Numbered from the stretch's first letter, positions 51,064 to 60,889 are shown. The stretch is DNA of 64,000 nucleotides from Novosphingobium sp. 9U (GCF_902506425.1 NZ_LR732488.1:186001-250000), one strand, 5' to 3'. Numbers and translations: made by a program. The notes: a model not told the origin generated them from the letters alone.

Positions 51064-52537
51064 ATGCGGCACTTTGGTCGATTTGGCCTGCTGATGCAGG
51101 AGTCCTACCGAGGCGCTCCAGTGATTGCCCAAACCCTCCTGGCTTCTGTTGACCAAGGTGGCCAAAGTGCAGCAGAGTCCGAGCCACAAGAGATAACCGT
51201 GACGGCTCAGCGCCGCTCGCAATCCTTGCAGGACGTCCCGATTGCAATTGCTACCATCAACGCGGAGTCGCTGACGCAGGCGGGGATTTCCAGCTCCAAC
51301 CAGCTCGCTCAGGTCGTTCCAGGTCTGACGATGACGGGGCAGAACACCAGTATCTCGCCCTTTATTCGTGTGGTTGGCGCCGCGCATATCGCAGCGGGGG
51401 CTGAGAACCCGGGTCGCCTTCTATGTGGATGGCGTCTACATCAAAGCTCCCTACGCAGGTTTGCTCGGGCTCAACAACGCCGACCGCATCGAAGTCCTCC
51501 GCGGGTCGCAGGGCGTCTCCTTTGGCCGCAACGCGACGGGCGGGTTGATCCGGATCGTCACTAAGGATCCCGCTTACGAGCCAAGTATCGATGTCGACAT
51601 TTCGCTGAGGAGCTTCGGCGCCTTTTCGACGAGCGTCTATGCCACCGGCGGGCTGACCTCAAAAGTGGCCATAAGTATCACAGCGTTATCGAGCGTACAG
51701 CAGAATGGGTATGGTACGAATCTTCTTACCGGAAGGGACATCGAAAAGACCACAGAGCGGGCGGTCCGTGCCGAGTTGCGCTAAGATGCCAGTTCGGCCC
51801 AAGCGCCGGTAAAGCCGGAAACGCTCGAAGCTTTCTCCGCAGGCCTGAAATCTCAATGGTTCGATCATCAGCTTCGCGTGAACATCGACACGTACTACTA
51901 CAAGTATTCGAATATTCAGATCACGCAGTTGCTGGCCGGCGGTACCTCGATCGTCAACGCTGCCGCCGCGCGTGCGCACGGCGTCGAGTTCGATACGCAA
52001 TTCCAGCCGCGCTTCGCCGACAACAATCTCGTGCTGCGCTTTTCGGGTGCCTACGCCGAGGGGAAGTACAAGTCCTTCCCCTCGGCTCCGATTTTCCTTC
52101 CCAATCCGGTGACCGCCGTCCCGGCTGGCGTGACATGCCCGGCCGCCCGCCCGGCAACGGTTGGCGGGAACACCACCTGCGTCGGCGATCTGTCGGGCAA
52201 CACCCTCATCCGGATGCCGGAATGGTCTTTGTCGGGTGGCGTGGAGTACCGGATCCCCTTGGACTCGGGTCATGTCGCCCTGAACGGCGACGCGGCGTAC
52301 AGCTCGTCCTTCTTCTGGGAGCCGGCAAACCGCCTGAAGAACCCCGCCAACCTGATCGTCAATGCGCGGATCGGTCACACGTTCGCCAATGACAAGGTCC
52401 GGGTCAGCGTGTTCGCGGAGAATCTGACCAAGGAGGTGTACTACATCTACGGTGCGGAGAGTGGCGTGGGCGATCAGGTCGTGCAGGGTCGTCCCCGGAT
52501 GTTCGGCGTCGAACTGCGTTCGAAGATCGGTGGCTGA
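51064..52537 (+). pseudogene. TonB-dependent receptor, frameshifted and internally deleted
   Basis: GGGGAGG precedes the ATG at 51064. The first frame gives 'EITVTAQRRSQSLQDVPIAIATI' and 'LAQVVPGLTMTG'. A shift near 51400 (fits one extra C) leads to 'RVAFYVDGVYIKAPYAGLLGLNNADRIEVLRGSQGVSFGRNATGGLIRIVTKDP'. A TAA at 51782-51784 then ends it, and the same frame resumes at a late barrel region ('ETLEAFSAGLKSQWFDHQLRVNIDTYYYKYSNIQ') through to '...GVELRSKIGG' at 52537. The product would be ~490 residues instead of ~750, so ~250-300 residues of barrel are missing. It also lacks an obvious signal peptide. Confidence 0.85.
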
Positions 52538-52730
52538 CCTCAGGGCGATTGCGCGCGTTTGCGGATCGGCTATGTCGTTGGGAAGAGGGGCACGGGGCAA
52601 TCGCCGCACCGGCCCATCCTCGCGCGAGACCAAGCCGCCGGTTCTTTCCGCAACGGTCGCATGACATTCCGGCGCATCGATCGTTGGCCACGTCGGCCTC
52701 GGGGACAGTTACAGTTACAGGGGAACAAGG

Positions 52731-54431
52731 TTGACCGTCAGGTCGGATGAACAAGTGAGTCTAGCAGCGACGGCATCGCCGATATCGAGCAGTCGCACTC
52801 CGATGCTGGAGCCATTCCGCGAGAAGACGTTTCGCACAATCTGGACCGCCAGCCTTTTCTCCAACTTTGGTCAACTCATCCAGGGCGTCGGCGCGGCGTG
52901 GTTGATGACGCGGCTATCGTCGTCGGCCGAGATGGTCGCGCTGGTGCAGACCGCCATCATGCTGCCGCTGATGCTGGTGGCGCTACCCGCGGGGGCCATC
53001 GCCGACATGTTCGACCGGCGCAAGGTGGCGCTGGTCGGCCTCGCAGCGGCCTCGCTCATGGCGCTGGCGCTGACGCTGTTCACCTGGACCGGTCTGCTGA
53101 CGCCCTGGCTGCTCCTGGCGTTCTGCTTTATGATCGGAAGCTGCGTCGCGATCTTCTACCCGGCCTGGCAGGCTTCGGTGGGCGAGCAGGTGAGCCCGGA
53201 GCATCTGCCCGCGGCGGTCGCCCTGGGCACGATCAGCTATAACGTCGCCCGCAGCTTCGGCCCCGCTCTCGGCGGCCTGATCGTGGCGACACTAGGGGCA
53301 ATCGCAGCATTCGCAGCCAACGCTCTGTTCTACCTGCCGTTATTGCTGGCATTCCTGTTCTGGAAGCGCATGCATGTTCCGTCCCGCTTGCCGCCCGAGC
53401 GGCTCGACCGAGCAATCCTGGCGGGGGTGCGCTACGTCATCCACTCGCCGCCGATCCGCATTGTCGTCACGCGTACCTTTTTCAGCGCGTTGGCCGGTGC
53501 TTCGGTGTCTGCGCTGACACCGCTGGTGGCACGCGATCTGCTGGGTGGCGACGCCGGGACTTATGGCCTGCTGCTCGGCATCTACGGCGTGGGTGCGGTT
53601 CTCGGTGCGCTCGGCATGAACGCCGTTCGGGCGCGTTTCAAGGCCGAGACGGCGGCACGCATGCTTGCGCTCACCAACGGTGGGATGTTGATCACGGTCG
53701 GTGCGAGCCACAATATCTGGATGACCTGCGCAGCGATGCTGGTCGCCGGCGCCGCCTGGATGATCCTAGTGGCGCAGTTTAACGTCTCCGTGCAGATGTC
53801 AGCACCGCGGTGGGTCACGGCTCGCGCGCTGGCTTGCTTCTCTTCTGCGGCGACCGGCGGCCTTGCCATCGGCGCATGGTGTTGGGGTGCGACCGCGGGG
53901 GCGCACGGGACCGGCGTGGCGATGATCGTCTCGGGTGCGACCATGATGCTCAGCCCTTTGCTGGGCTTGCTGATGCCGCTGTCCTCCGACTTGCCCGGAG
54001 GGCTCGAGCTGTCGGTGTCATCGCATGAGCCGGAAGTGTCGCTCCCGTTGACGGCCCGCAGCGGGCCGATCATCCTGGAAGTGGAATACCGGGTCGAGAT
54101 GAGCCAGGCGCGGGACTTCTACGCGGCCATGCAGGAGCTGCGCCGTGCCCGGCTGCGCAGCGGGATGTTCGGCTGGATCCTCTCACGTGATATCGCCGAT
54201 CCGGAACTGTGGACGGAGCAGTTCCATTGCCCGACCTGGGGAGACTACCTGCGCCAGCGGGATCGGGCGACACAGGCCGACCGTTTGCTGGTGGAGGCTG
54301 CCGATGCGTTCCACTTGGGCAATCGCGAAGGTCGGATGCGCCGCCGGCTGGAGCGGCCGTTCGGATCGGTGCGGTGGCAAGCCGATACACCTGACCGGCA
54401 TGACGAAAACGGCAGGGTCTTCACCGCTTGA
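52731..54431 (+). CDS. MFS transporter (EntS/MFS_3-like) with C-terminal soluble domain
   Basis: A 566-residue protein. Residues ~30-430 are a 12-helix major-facilitator exporter ('IWTASLFSNFGQLIQGVGAAWLMT', 'GAIADMFDRRKVALVG', 'ALVARDLLGGDAGTYGLLLGIYGVGAVLGALG'), like the enterobactin exporter EntS and drug efflux pumps. Residues ~435-566 are soluble ('GPIILEVEYRVEMSQARDFYAAMQELRRARLRSGMFGWILSRDI'), resembling an antibiotic-monooxygenase-type ferredoxin fold. The start is uncertain: the TTG at 52731 has AGGGGAA upstream; ATG 52803 would remove 24 residues. It may export a pathway intermediate or toxic acid. Confidence 0.85.
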   Translation: MTVRSDEQVSLAATASPISSSRTPMLEPFREKTFRTIWTASLFSNFGQLIQGVGAAWLMTRLSSSAEMVALVQTAIMLPLMLVALPAGAIADMFDRRKVALVGLAAASLMALALTLFTWTGLLTPWLLLAFCFMIGSCVAIFYPAWQASVGEQVSPEHLPAAVALGTISYNVARSFGPALGGLIVATLGAIAAFAANALFYLPLLLAFLFWKRMHVPSRLPPERLDRAILAGVRYVIHSPPIRIVVTRTFFSALAGASVSALTPLVARDLLGGDAGTYGLLLGIYGVGAVLGALGMNAVRARFKAETAARMLALTNGGMLITVGASHNIWMTCAAMLVAGAAWMILVAQFNVSVQMSAPRWVTARALACFSSAATGGLAIGAWCWGATAGAHGTGVAMIVSGATMMLSPLLGLLMPLSSDLPGGLELSVSSHEPEVSLPLTARSGPIILEVEYRVEMSQARDFYAAMQELRRARLRSGMFGWILSRDIADPELWTEQFHCPTWGDYLRQRDRATQADRLLVEAADAFHLGNREGRMRRRLERPFGSVRWQADTPDRHDENGRVFTA

Positions 54432-54546
54432 AATGCGCGCTCTGATCAAGAATTACGCATGTGAAGGTGTTCGCGTTTGGAACGTCTTCGAGCTTGGCCC
54501 TAGATACTCCGACAAGCCGGCGTAACGAAGACATGGGGCGAGAGCG

Positions 54547-55731
54547 ATGCAGGGGGACTTTGTCAGATCGACGTACTTGACCGACGACCGGCGAATGCTG
54601 CGAGATTTGGCGCGCGATTTCACGCGCAAGAAAGTCCGGCCCATGGCCGATCAACTGGACGCGCAGAAAGCGGATTTCCCCGATGAGTTGATCGACGAGA
54701 TGGCGGCGCTGGGCTTCTTCGGCATCACCGTGCCCGAAGATCTTGGCGGCCTGGGCCTCGGCGCCGTCGAGTACTGCTTGATAGCCGAGGAACTGACGCA
54801 GGGCTGGATGAGCGTCGGCAGCCTGATCGCGCGCGGCAACAGCGCTTACAAGTCGATCCAGGGCACGCCGGAGCAGCGCCGGGCCAAGACGGCCTTGATG
54901 ATGGAAGGGAAGTATCTCTTCGCGGGTGCTTTGTCGGAGCCGGGGGTAGGATCGGACCTGTCGGGCGTCACCTGCACGGCGCGGCGCGTCGGCGACGAAT
55001 GGGTCATCACCGGCAACAAGTACTGGTGCACCTTCGCTGACCGGGCGAACGTCATTCTGGTGTTGTGCCGCGAAGAGCTGGGCGAGGGACCGACCGGACG
55101 AACCGTGATGGTCGCCGTCGAGAAGGAGCGAGGCGCTTTCGTCGAGGGGTTGGTGGGCAATCCGATCCCAAAGATCGGCTACTACGGCTGGAAGACCTAC
55201 GAGCTGGCGTTCGACGGAGTTCGTGCTCCGGTCAACGCCGGCGCCGACGAGGGCGACGGTTTTCGCGATGTCGCCTTCGCACTTGGGCTGGCGCGCGTCC
55301 ATACCGCGGCGCGGTCGATCGGCCTGGCCCAGGCGGCTCTCGACGATGCGATCGAGTACGCGCAGCAACGCGTGCAGTTCGGGCGACCGATCGGCGACTT
55401 CCAGGCAATACGGTTTAAGATCGCGACGATGGCGACCGAGCTCGAGGCGGCGCGGCAGCTCATGTATTCGGTCGCGCAGGCGCTGGATGCCGGAGAGCAG
55501 TGCCGCGCCGAAATATCGATGGTCAAGTATTTCGCCGCAGAGATGGCCGAGCGGGTCACGAGCGAAGCGCTGCAGATACTGGGGGGCGCGGGCTATACCA
55601 CGTTGCACTCTGTCGAGCGGCACTGGCGGGATGCCCGTCTGACCAAGATTTTCGAAGGCACCTCGGAGATCCAGCAGCGCATCATCTCCGATGTGCTGCT
55701 CGGACGCGAGTATCGCGAGCGTGGCGGTTAG
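54547..55731 (+). CDS. Acyl-CoA dehydrogenase
   Basis: A 394-residue canonical enzyme. It has 'FAGALSEPGVGSDLSGVT', 'WVITGNKYWCTFADRANV', 'YAQQRVQFGRPIGDFQAIRFKIATMATELEAA', and 'LGGAGYTTLHSVERHWRDARLTKIFEGTSEIQQRII', keeping the catalytic Glu of 'FEGT'. It starts the 54.5-62.8 kb catabolic set. In levulinate catabolism the LvaA-type kinase works with an acyl-CoA dehydrogenase-fold enzyme (LvaC). This is the closest such gene to the kinase pair at 59465-60846. A hairpin follows at 55753-55771. Confidence 0.93.
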   Translation: MQGDFVRSTYLTDDRRMLRDLARDFTRKKVRPMADQLDAQKADFPDELIDEMAALGFFGITVPEDLGGLGLGAVEYCLIAEELTQGWMSVGSLIARGNSAYKSIQGTPEQRRAKTALMMEGKYLFAGALSEPGVGSDLSGVTCTARRVGDEWVITGNKYWCTFADRANVILVLCREELGEGPTGRTVMVAVEKERGAFVEGLVGNPIPKIGYYGWKTYELAFDGVRAPVNAGADEGDGFRDVAFALGLARVHTAARSIGLAQAALDDAIEYAQQRVQFGRPIGDFQAIRFKIATMATELEAARQLMYSVAQALDAGEQCRAEISMVKYFAAEMAERVTSEALQILGGAGYTTLHSVERHWRDARLTKIFEGTSEIQQRIISDVLLGREYRERGG

Positions 55732-55752
55732 GATGCCCCCGCGATTGCGGCG

Positions 55753-55771
55753 ACCGACCTTCCGGGTCGGT
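55753..55771 (+). terminator. Hairpin after the acyl-CoA dehydrogenase
   Basis: ACCGACC (55753-55759) pairs with GGTCGGT (55765-55771) over a 5-base loop, 22 bases after the stop. Only TT follows, so weak. Confidence 0.35.
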
Positions 55772-55872
55772 TCCTGCTGCGGGTAACAGGGCGTCTGACA
55801 GCCACAATGTTCCCATTGCCTACTGCTCTGTCCTAACGGCGTCGAGCGATCGTCCCAAGAAAGGTCAAACCC

Positions 55873-56874
55873 ATGCGCGCAATCCAGCTCCGCCAGCCGG
55901 CGTCTCTCGACCAGTTGACCTTGGTCACTCTGGACGATCCCGGAGCGCCCGGCCCGAACGAGATCAGCGTCCGCATCCGTGCGAGCTCGCTCAACTACCA
56001 CGACTATGCCGTGGTGATGGGCTATCTCCCGACGGAAGCCAACCGCATCCCCATGTCGGATGGAGCCGGAGAAGTCCTGGCGGTGGGCGAGGGCGTCACC
56101 GAGTTCGCCCCCGGCGATCTGGTGGTCTCTACCTTCTTCCCCAAGTGGCTGGCTGGCGGCCCAGTGCCTCGGTGCGGCGACGTGCCCGGGGACGGCACCG
56201 AAGGCTATGCTCGCGAAATCTGTGTCGCGCCGGTGACCAGCTTCACCCATGCGCCTGCGGGTTACAGCGCTCAGGAGGCCGCCACCTTGACTTGCGCGGC
56301 CGTGACGGCGTGGCGGGCGCTGGTCGTGGACGGCCCCCTGATCGCGGGGCAGACTGTGCTGGTGCAGGGCAGCGGCGGAGTGTCGATCTTCGCGCTGCAG
56401 CTCGCCAAGATGATGGGCGCGACCGTCATCGCGACCTCCTCGTCGGACGAAAAGCTGGAGCGGCTCCAAGCGCTCGGCGCCGATCACCTGATCAACTACC
56501 GATCCACATCGGACTGGGGCAAGGCCGCTTACAAGCTAAGCGAGGGCGGCGTCGACCATGTGGTGGAGATCGGCGGCGCCGGAACGGTGTCCCAGTCCAT
56601 TCGGGCCTGCACTGACGGCGGTCACATCGCCCTGATTGGGGTGCTGACGGGCCATGCCGCGCCGATCTCGACCACGGCGCTCATGCAAGCGCAGATCCGT
56701 CTGCAGGGTCTCACCGTGGGCAGCCGTCGCCATCAGCAGGATCTGGTCGCGGCAATCGATGCAGGTGGCCTGCGCCCGGTCATAGACAGCACCTACCCAC
56801 TAGAGCGCCTGGCGGATGCGTTCCGTCATCAGGAGAGCGGGAAGCATTTCGGCAAGATCTGCATCGAAATCTGA
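55873..56874 (+). CDS. MDR-family NAD(P)-dependent oxidoreductase (quinone-oxidoreductase-like)
   Basis: A 333-residue medium-chain reductase. It has a GroES-like N-domain ('LNYHDYAVVMGYLPTEANRIPMSDGAGEVLAVGEGV', 'FAPGDLVVSTFFPKW') and a Rossmann domain with 'GQTVLVQGSGGVSIFALQLAKMMGATVIATSSS'. The Zn-binding Cys cluster of alcohol dehydrogenases is absent, so it probably reduces a C=C or quinone with NADPH. AAGAAAGG precedes the ATG. It is likely in the same cluster as the second MDR gene at 60890; the two are distant paralogues. Confidence 0.88.
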   Translation: MRAIQLRQPASLDQLTLVTLDDPGAPGPNEISVRIRASSLNYHDYAVVMGYLPTEANRIPMSDGAGEVLAVGEGVTEFAPGDLVVSTFFPKWLAGGPVPRCGDVPGDGTEGYAREICVAPVTSFTHAPAGYSAQEAATLTCAAVTAWRALVVDGPLIAGQTVLVQGSGGVSIFALQLAKMMGATVIATSSSDEKLERLQALGADHLINYRSTSDWGKAAYKLSEGGVDHVVEIGGAGTVSQSIRACTDGGHIALIGVLTGHAAPISTTALMQAQIRLQGLTVGSRRHQQDLVAAIDAGGLRPVIDSTYPLERLADAFRHQESGKHFGKICIEI

Positions 56875-57051
56875 CTGACCCGAGCTGCATCGCTTTCGCT
56901 GATGTAAGCCAGGTCGCAGCAGCGCTCGAGAGTTTTCCTTGGACGTTACCGGCCTTTCTTCCGTATTTTTTTCACCTCTCAGCGGCTTCGCCTGCATTAC
57001 GTCGATCGGCGCAATCATGCTCGCCGCTGGTGATCATGGTGCAGCGGCAAG

Positions 57052-57630
57052 GACCGTGCGCGCAGCTGGGACCGGGTGGCGCAGGAACTGCGGGACGACT
57101 GGCACATCATCGCGCTCGACATGCGAGGGCAAGGCGAAAGCGACTGGTCGCCAGACGGTGCGTACATCATGCCCTACTACATTCGCGACCTCGCCTAGCT
57201 GATTGAGCAGCAATCGGCCGAAAAGGTGACAATCATTGCGCACTCGCTGAGCGCATCGATCTCGTTGCTATACGCCGGCATCTATCCCAACAAGGTGGAG
57301 AAACTCGTCGCAATCGAGGGGCTCGGGATCAGTACGGACGCGATGCGAGGGCGTCACAGCTTGCCAATGCCGCAGCAGATGAGCGACTGGATCGAGGGCT
57401 GCCGTAGTCTCGCTAAGCGGGACCTGCGGCGCGTCGTAACGATTGATGAGGTGTTCGAGCGCATGATGGCGCAGAATGCGCATCTGACGCCAGAGCAGGG
57501 CATGCACCTCACCATCTATGGTCGGTCCGCCGGCCTCTCTGTTGTTGGAGATGGTAAGCGTGGAGCAAGTCGAACTTCGGAAGCAAATTGTGAAGTCATG
57601 GTTTCGCGTATCGCACTGGGGGGGGGGTAG
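57052..57630 (+). pseudogene. Alpha/beta hydrolase, fragmentary
   Basis: The frame from 57052 reads 'RSWDRVAQELRDDWHIIALDMRGQGESDWSPDGAYIMPYYIRDLA', then a TAG at 57196-57198. It goes on with 'LIEQQSAEKVTIIAHSLSASISLLYAGIYPNKVEKLVAIEGLG' to ~57540. Family similarity ends there and the last ~30 codons are unrelated. The start with the oxyanion 'HGG' strand has lost frame, the nucleophile elbow reads 'AHSLSA' rather than 'GHSLGG', and the catalytic His region is gone. It would have been an esterase or hydrolase of the pathway. Confidence 0.75.
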
Positions 57631-57786
57631 AACTTATTACAATGTGGATGGATGTATTCGGCTAATTCCACTGGTGCGCCGATGCGCTAGGGAGTGGCAG
57701 CCCATCGCCACGACCGCGAGTGGAGGGTGATGCGAGGCAGGTGAGGCACCGATAGATGTGCCGAGCGAAGCATGGGAGAGTCTCCG

Positions 57787-58239
57787 ATGAGCAGTCCGTA
57801 CGAGCGCCTGCGCGCAGAACTGGGCGTGACTCTGCATTCGGACTGGATGATCATCGACCAGCCGCTGATCGATCGTTTTGCCGACGCCACTCTGGATCAT
57901 CAGTTCATTCACATCGATCCGGTGCGCGCGGCAGAGACGCCGTTCGGCGGCACGATCGCACACGGGTTGCTGACCTTGTCGCTTTTGCCCCATTTGCTCG
58001 AGACGATCCCGCAGCTGTCGCTGAAGGACGTTTCAGTGGGCGTGAACTACGGGTTCGATCGTGTCCGCTTCGTCGCACCCGTGCGCAGCGGCAGTCGCGT
58101 GCGGATCGCCGCCACACTCGCGAAGCTTGATGAATTACGACCCGGTGAGTTCCAGCAGACGCTGGACGTCGCCGTGGAGATTGAAGACCAGGAGCGGCCG
58201 GCCTTGGTCGCGTCCTGGATCGGGCGGTTCCAAATCTAA
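57787..58239 (+). CDS. MaoC-family hydratase
   Basis: A 150-residue single hot-dog protein of the NodN/MaoC type. The active site is '[38 protein letters not shown]' (D and H residues), followed by '[22 protein letters not shown]'. It likely hydrates a 2-enoyl-CoA with R stereochemistry. The ATG at 57787 has GGGAGAG at 5 bases, while an in-frame ATG at 57772 has none. It precedes the thiolase by 22 bases, so the two form consecutive steps. Confidence 0.88.
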   Translation: MSSPYERLRAELGVTLHSDWMIIDQPLIDRFADATLDHQFIHIDPVRAAETPFGGTIAHGLLTLSLLPHLLETIPQLSLKDVSVGVNYGFDRVRFVAPVRSGSRVRIAATLAKLDELRPGEFQQTLDVAVEIEDQERPALVASWIGRFQI

Positions 58240-58261
58240 GCACGTTCAGGGGAGAAGTCAT

Positions 58262-59431
58262 TTGCGCGACGCCGTCATCGTTTCCACCGCCCGTACGCCG
58301 ATCGGCCGCGCCTATCGCGGCGCGTTCAACCTGACGCCGTCGCCGACGCTTGCTGCGCATGCGATCCGTGCTGCCGTCGAGCGCGCCGGCGTCGATCCTG
58401 CTGAGATCGACGACTCCATCTTCGGCTGCTCGCTGCCGCAGGGCTATCAGCAGACGATCGGCCGTGCTGCTGCCCTGCGGGCCGGGCTGCCCGTCTCCGT
58501 CGCCGGCATGACGATCGACCGGCAGTGCTCTTCCGGCCTGATGGCGATCGCGACCGCCGCCAAGCAGATCATCGTCGATCGCATGGATATCGTCCTAGCG
58601 GGCGGCGTGGAGTCGATCTCGCTGGTGCAAACCAAGGAGATCCGCGTCGATGCGGATCCCCAGCTGGTCGAGATCTCGCCGGACTTCTTCATGCCGATGG
58701 TGCAGACGGCCGAGACCGTCGCCAAGCGCTACGGCATCTCGCGCGAACGCCAGGACGCTTACGGCCTGCGCTCGCAGGAACTGGTCGCTAAGGCCATGGC
58801 GGCGGGCGTGTTCGACGAAGAGATCATTCCCGTCACCGCCGTGATGGGCGTGACCGACAAGGCCACGGGCGAGACCAGCAAGAAGGAAATCACGCTCACC
58901 GCCGACGAGGGCGCGCGCGCGACGACGGCGGAAGCTCTCGCTGCGCTCAAACCGGTCTACGAAGGCGGCGTCATCACCGCGGGCAACGCCTCGCAGATGT
59001 CCGATGGTGCGTCTGCGTGCATCGTCATGGAAGCCGCTCTCGCCGCAGAGCGCGGATTAAAGCCGCTCGGCCGCTATGTCGGCATGGCGGTCGCTGGGAC
59101 CGAGCCGGACGAGATGGGGATCGGCCCGGTGTTCGCGGTGCCCAAGCTCCTCAGCCGCTTCGGCCTGACCGTCCACGACATCGGTCTGTGGGAACTGAAC
59201 GAGGCTTTCGCCGTCCAGGTTCTTCACTGCCAGGACGTTCTCGGCATTCCCGACGACCGGCTGAACGTGAGCGGCGGCGCTATCGCGATCGGCCATCCCT
59301 ATGGCATGTCAGGCTCGCGCATGGTCGGCCACGCCCTGATCGAGGGCAAGAAGCGCGGCGTGCGCTACGTCGTCATCACCATGTGCGTGGGCGGCGGCAT
59401 GGGCGCTGCGGGGCTGTTCGAAGTCCTGTGA
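58262..59431 (+). CDS. Acetyl-CoA acyltransferase (thiolase)
   Basis: A 389-residue classical thiolase. The nucleophile Cys is in '[17 protein letters not shown]', the His in '[20 protein letters not shown]', and the second Cys in '[17 protein letters not shown]'. '[29 protein letters not shown]' and '[11 protein letters not shown]' are standard. It cleaves 3-oxoacyl-CoA with CoA to release acetyl-CoA or propionyl-CoA. The start is a TTG at 58262 with AGGGGAG at 7 bases; no ATG gives the complete N-terminal strand. Confidence 0.93.
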   Translation: MRDAVIVSTARTPIGRAYRGAFNLTPSPTLAAHAIRAAVERAGVDPAEIDDSIFGCSLPQGYQQTIGRAAALRAGLPVSVAGMTIDRQCSSGLMAIATAAKQIIVDRMDIVLAGGVESISLVQTKEIRVDADPQLVEISPDFFMPMVQTAETVAKRYGISRERQDAYGLRSQELVAKAMAAGVFDEEIIPVTAVMGVTDKATGETSKKEITLTADEGARATTAEALAALKPVYEGGVITAGNASQMSDGASACIVMEAALAAERGLKPLGRYVGMAVAGTEPDEMGIGPVFAVPKLLSRFGLTVHDIGLWELNEAFAVQVLHCQDVLGIPDDRLNVSGGAIAIGHPYGMSGSRMVGHALIEGKKRGVRYVVITMCVGGGMGAAGLFEVL

Positions 59432-59464
59432 CAGCGGCCGGGGAGGGATAATTGAAGGAGATGC

Positions 59465-60475
59465 ATGATGTCGACTGACGCTGCCCCTCCGCATCTGGTC
59501 GACCGCTTGCTTCGCGCGATCGGTCGGGTGGAGCCGCGCATTCGGGCGGTGACCGAATTGTCGCGCCTGACCGGCGGCGCCAGCCAGGAGACATGGAAGC
59601 TGCGCGTCGCAGGTGTCGAACGCCTTGACGAGGTATTGATCCTGCGGCGCGTGCCCAACGACGTGATGATCGTGGACCAGATCGGACCCGAGGCGGAGGC
59701 CGCCGCGATCCGCAGGGCGACCGCGGCTGACGTTCCGGTGCCGCATATCCGGCTGGAACTCACGCCTGCGGACGAGTTGGGCCGCGGCTTCATCTCCGAC
59801 TTCGTTGCAGGGGAGACGCTGCCCCAGAAGATCCAGCGCGATCCGGCATTCGCGCCGGCGCGATCGCGTTTTGCGCGGCAATGCGGTGAGATCCTCGCGC
59901 GCATCCATGCCGTGCCGACAGACGGACTGGATCTGCTGCCGACGCTGAGCGCGGCCTCGCAGGTCGACAATCTGCGACGCGTGTACGCCGGACGCAATCG
60001 CCCAAACCCCGTTTGGGAGCTGGGCTTTGCCTGGCTGGAGGCGCGGATCGACCGTATCGCGCAGCGGCGCGTACTGGTCCACGGCGACTTCCGCATGGGC
60101 AACCTAATGATTGCGCCCGATGGCATCGCTGCCGTTCTCGATTGGGAGCTGGCGCATATCGGCGATCCGGTGGAGGACCTTGGCTATCTCACCGTCAACT
60201 CCTGGCGCTTCGGCGCAATCGACCTGCCGGTCGGCGGAGTGGGCGTGCTCGACGACTTGCTGGACGCCTACCACGCCGCGGGCGGAGTTGCCGTGACCAG
60301 GGACGAAGTCCACTTCTGGCGCGCTCTAGGAACGATGAAGTGGGGCATATTGTCGGGCGAACTGGCCCGCGCGATCGGGTTCAGTGCCGTGACGCTCGAG
60401 CGAGCCGTGATCGGTCGGCGCTCCACCGAGTCCGAGCTGGACCTTCTCGACATCATCGAAGGAATTGAGCCATGA
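59465..60475 (+). CDS. APH-fold phosphotransferase, LvaA-like
   Basis: A 336-residue kinase with 'SRLTGGASQETWKL' (Gly-rich loop), 'LILRRVP', 'FISDFVAGETLPQKI', the Brenner motif 'LVHGDFRMGNLMI' (H206, D208, N213) and 'AVLDWELAHIGDPVEDLGYL' (D226). It is the same family as LvaA, which with small LvaB phosphorylates 4-hydroxyacyl-CoA. The next gene encodes a small helical protein overlapping by 4 bases, the same two-gene order. GAAGGAG precedes ATGs at 59465 (4 bases) and 59468 (7 bases); either could be used. Confidence 0.85.
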   Translation: MMSTDAAPPHLVDRLLRAIGRVEPRIRAVTELSRLTGGASQETWKLRVAGVERLDEVLILRRVPNDVMIVDQIGPEAEAAAIRRATAADVPVPHIRLELTPADELGRGFISDFVAGETLPQKIQRDPAFAPARSRFARQCGEILARIHAVPTDGLDLLPTLSAASQVDNLRRVYAGRNRPNPVWELGFAWLEARIDRIAQRRVLVHGDFRMGNLMIAPDGIAAVLDWELAHIGDPVEDLGYLTVNSWRFGAIDLPVGGVGVLDDLLDAYHAAGGVAVTRDEVHFWRALGTMKWGILSGELARAIGFSAVTLERAVIGRRSTESELDLLDIIEGIEP

Positions 60476-60846
60476 GCGAGCAGATCGATGCCCAGGTGCT
60501 CATCGCCACGGTGGTGCGGTGGCTTCGCGAGGAAGCGGTCGAGGCGCTGAGCGGCGCGGCTCGCTTTGATGCGCGCGTGGCCGCGAATGCGCTCGAGATC
60601 GCGGCGCGCGAGTTTGCACTCGGTCCGGCAGCAGCCGATCGAGAGAGCGAGCGGCTGGCCGCGTTGCTGGGCGACGAGAAGGACCTCGAAGCCATGCGGG
60701 CGGAATTGTGCCAGCGTCTCTCGTCTGGCGCGATCGACGCCAGCGATCCGGCGCTGCTGCGGCATCTGCGAGAGTCAGTGCTGGACCAGGTCGAGATCGA
60801 TCAGCCGCGCTACTCTGCTTATCGGCGCGCACGTGGTGAAGCGTAG
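60472..60846 (+). CDS. Small helical protein, DUF6285-like (LvaB-like partner)
   Basis: A 124-residue all-helical protein ('LIATVVRWLREEAVEALSG', 'RFDARVAANALEIAAREF', 'LAALLGDEKDLEAMRAELCQRLSSG', 'LLRHLRESVLDQVEIDQPRYSAYRRARGE'). No signal peptide or catalytic motif. Its size, helix pattern and 4-base overlap with the kinase match the LvaB role of a kinase partner; DUF6285 is my recollection of the family name. The N-terminal domains of the kinases at 23122 and 24585 show a similar helix pattern. Confidence 0.7.
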   Translation: MSEQIDAQVLIATVVRWLREEAVEALSGAARFDARVAANALEIAAREFALGPAAADRESERLAALLGDEKDLEAMRAELCQRLSSGAIDASDPALLRHLRESVLDQVEIDQPRYSAYRRARGEA

Positions 60847-60889
60847 CGATGCGCACGCATCGGAATATAGCTAGTCAGCGGGGAGCGAC

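Noticed and set aside
54421..56487. 688-codon open frame on the minus strand
   Set aside because: It lies antisense to an acyl-CoA dehydrogenase and an MDR gene with clear motifs and ribosome binding sites. Its product is Arg/His/Ala-rich without family motifs. Long antisense frames are expected at this GC content.
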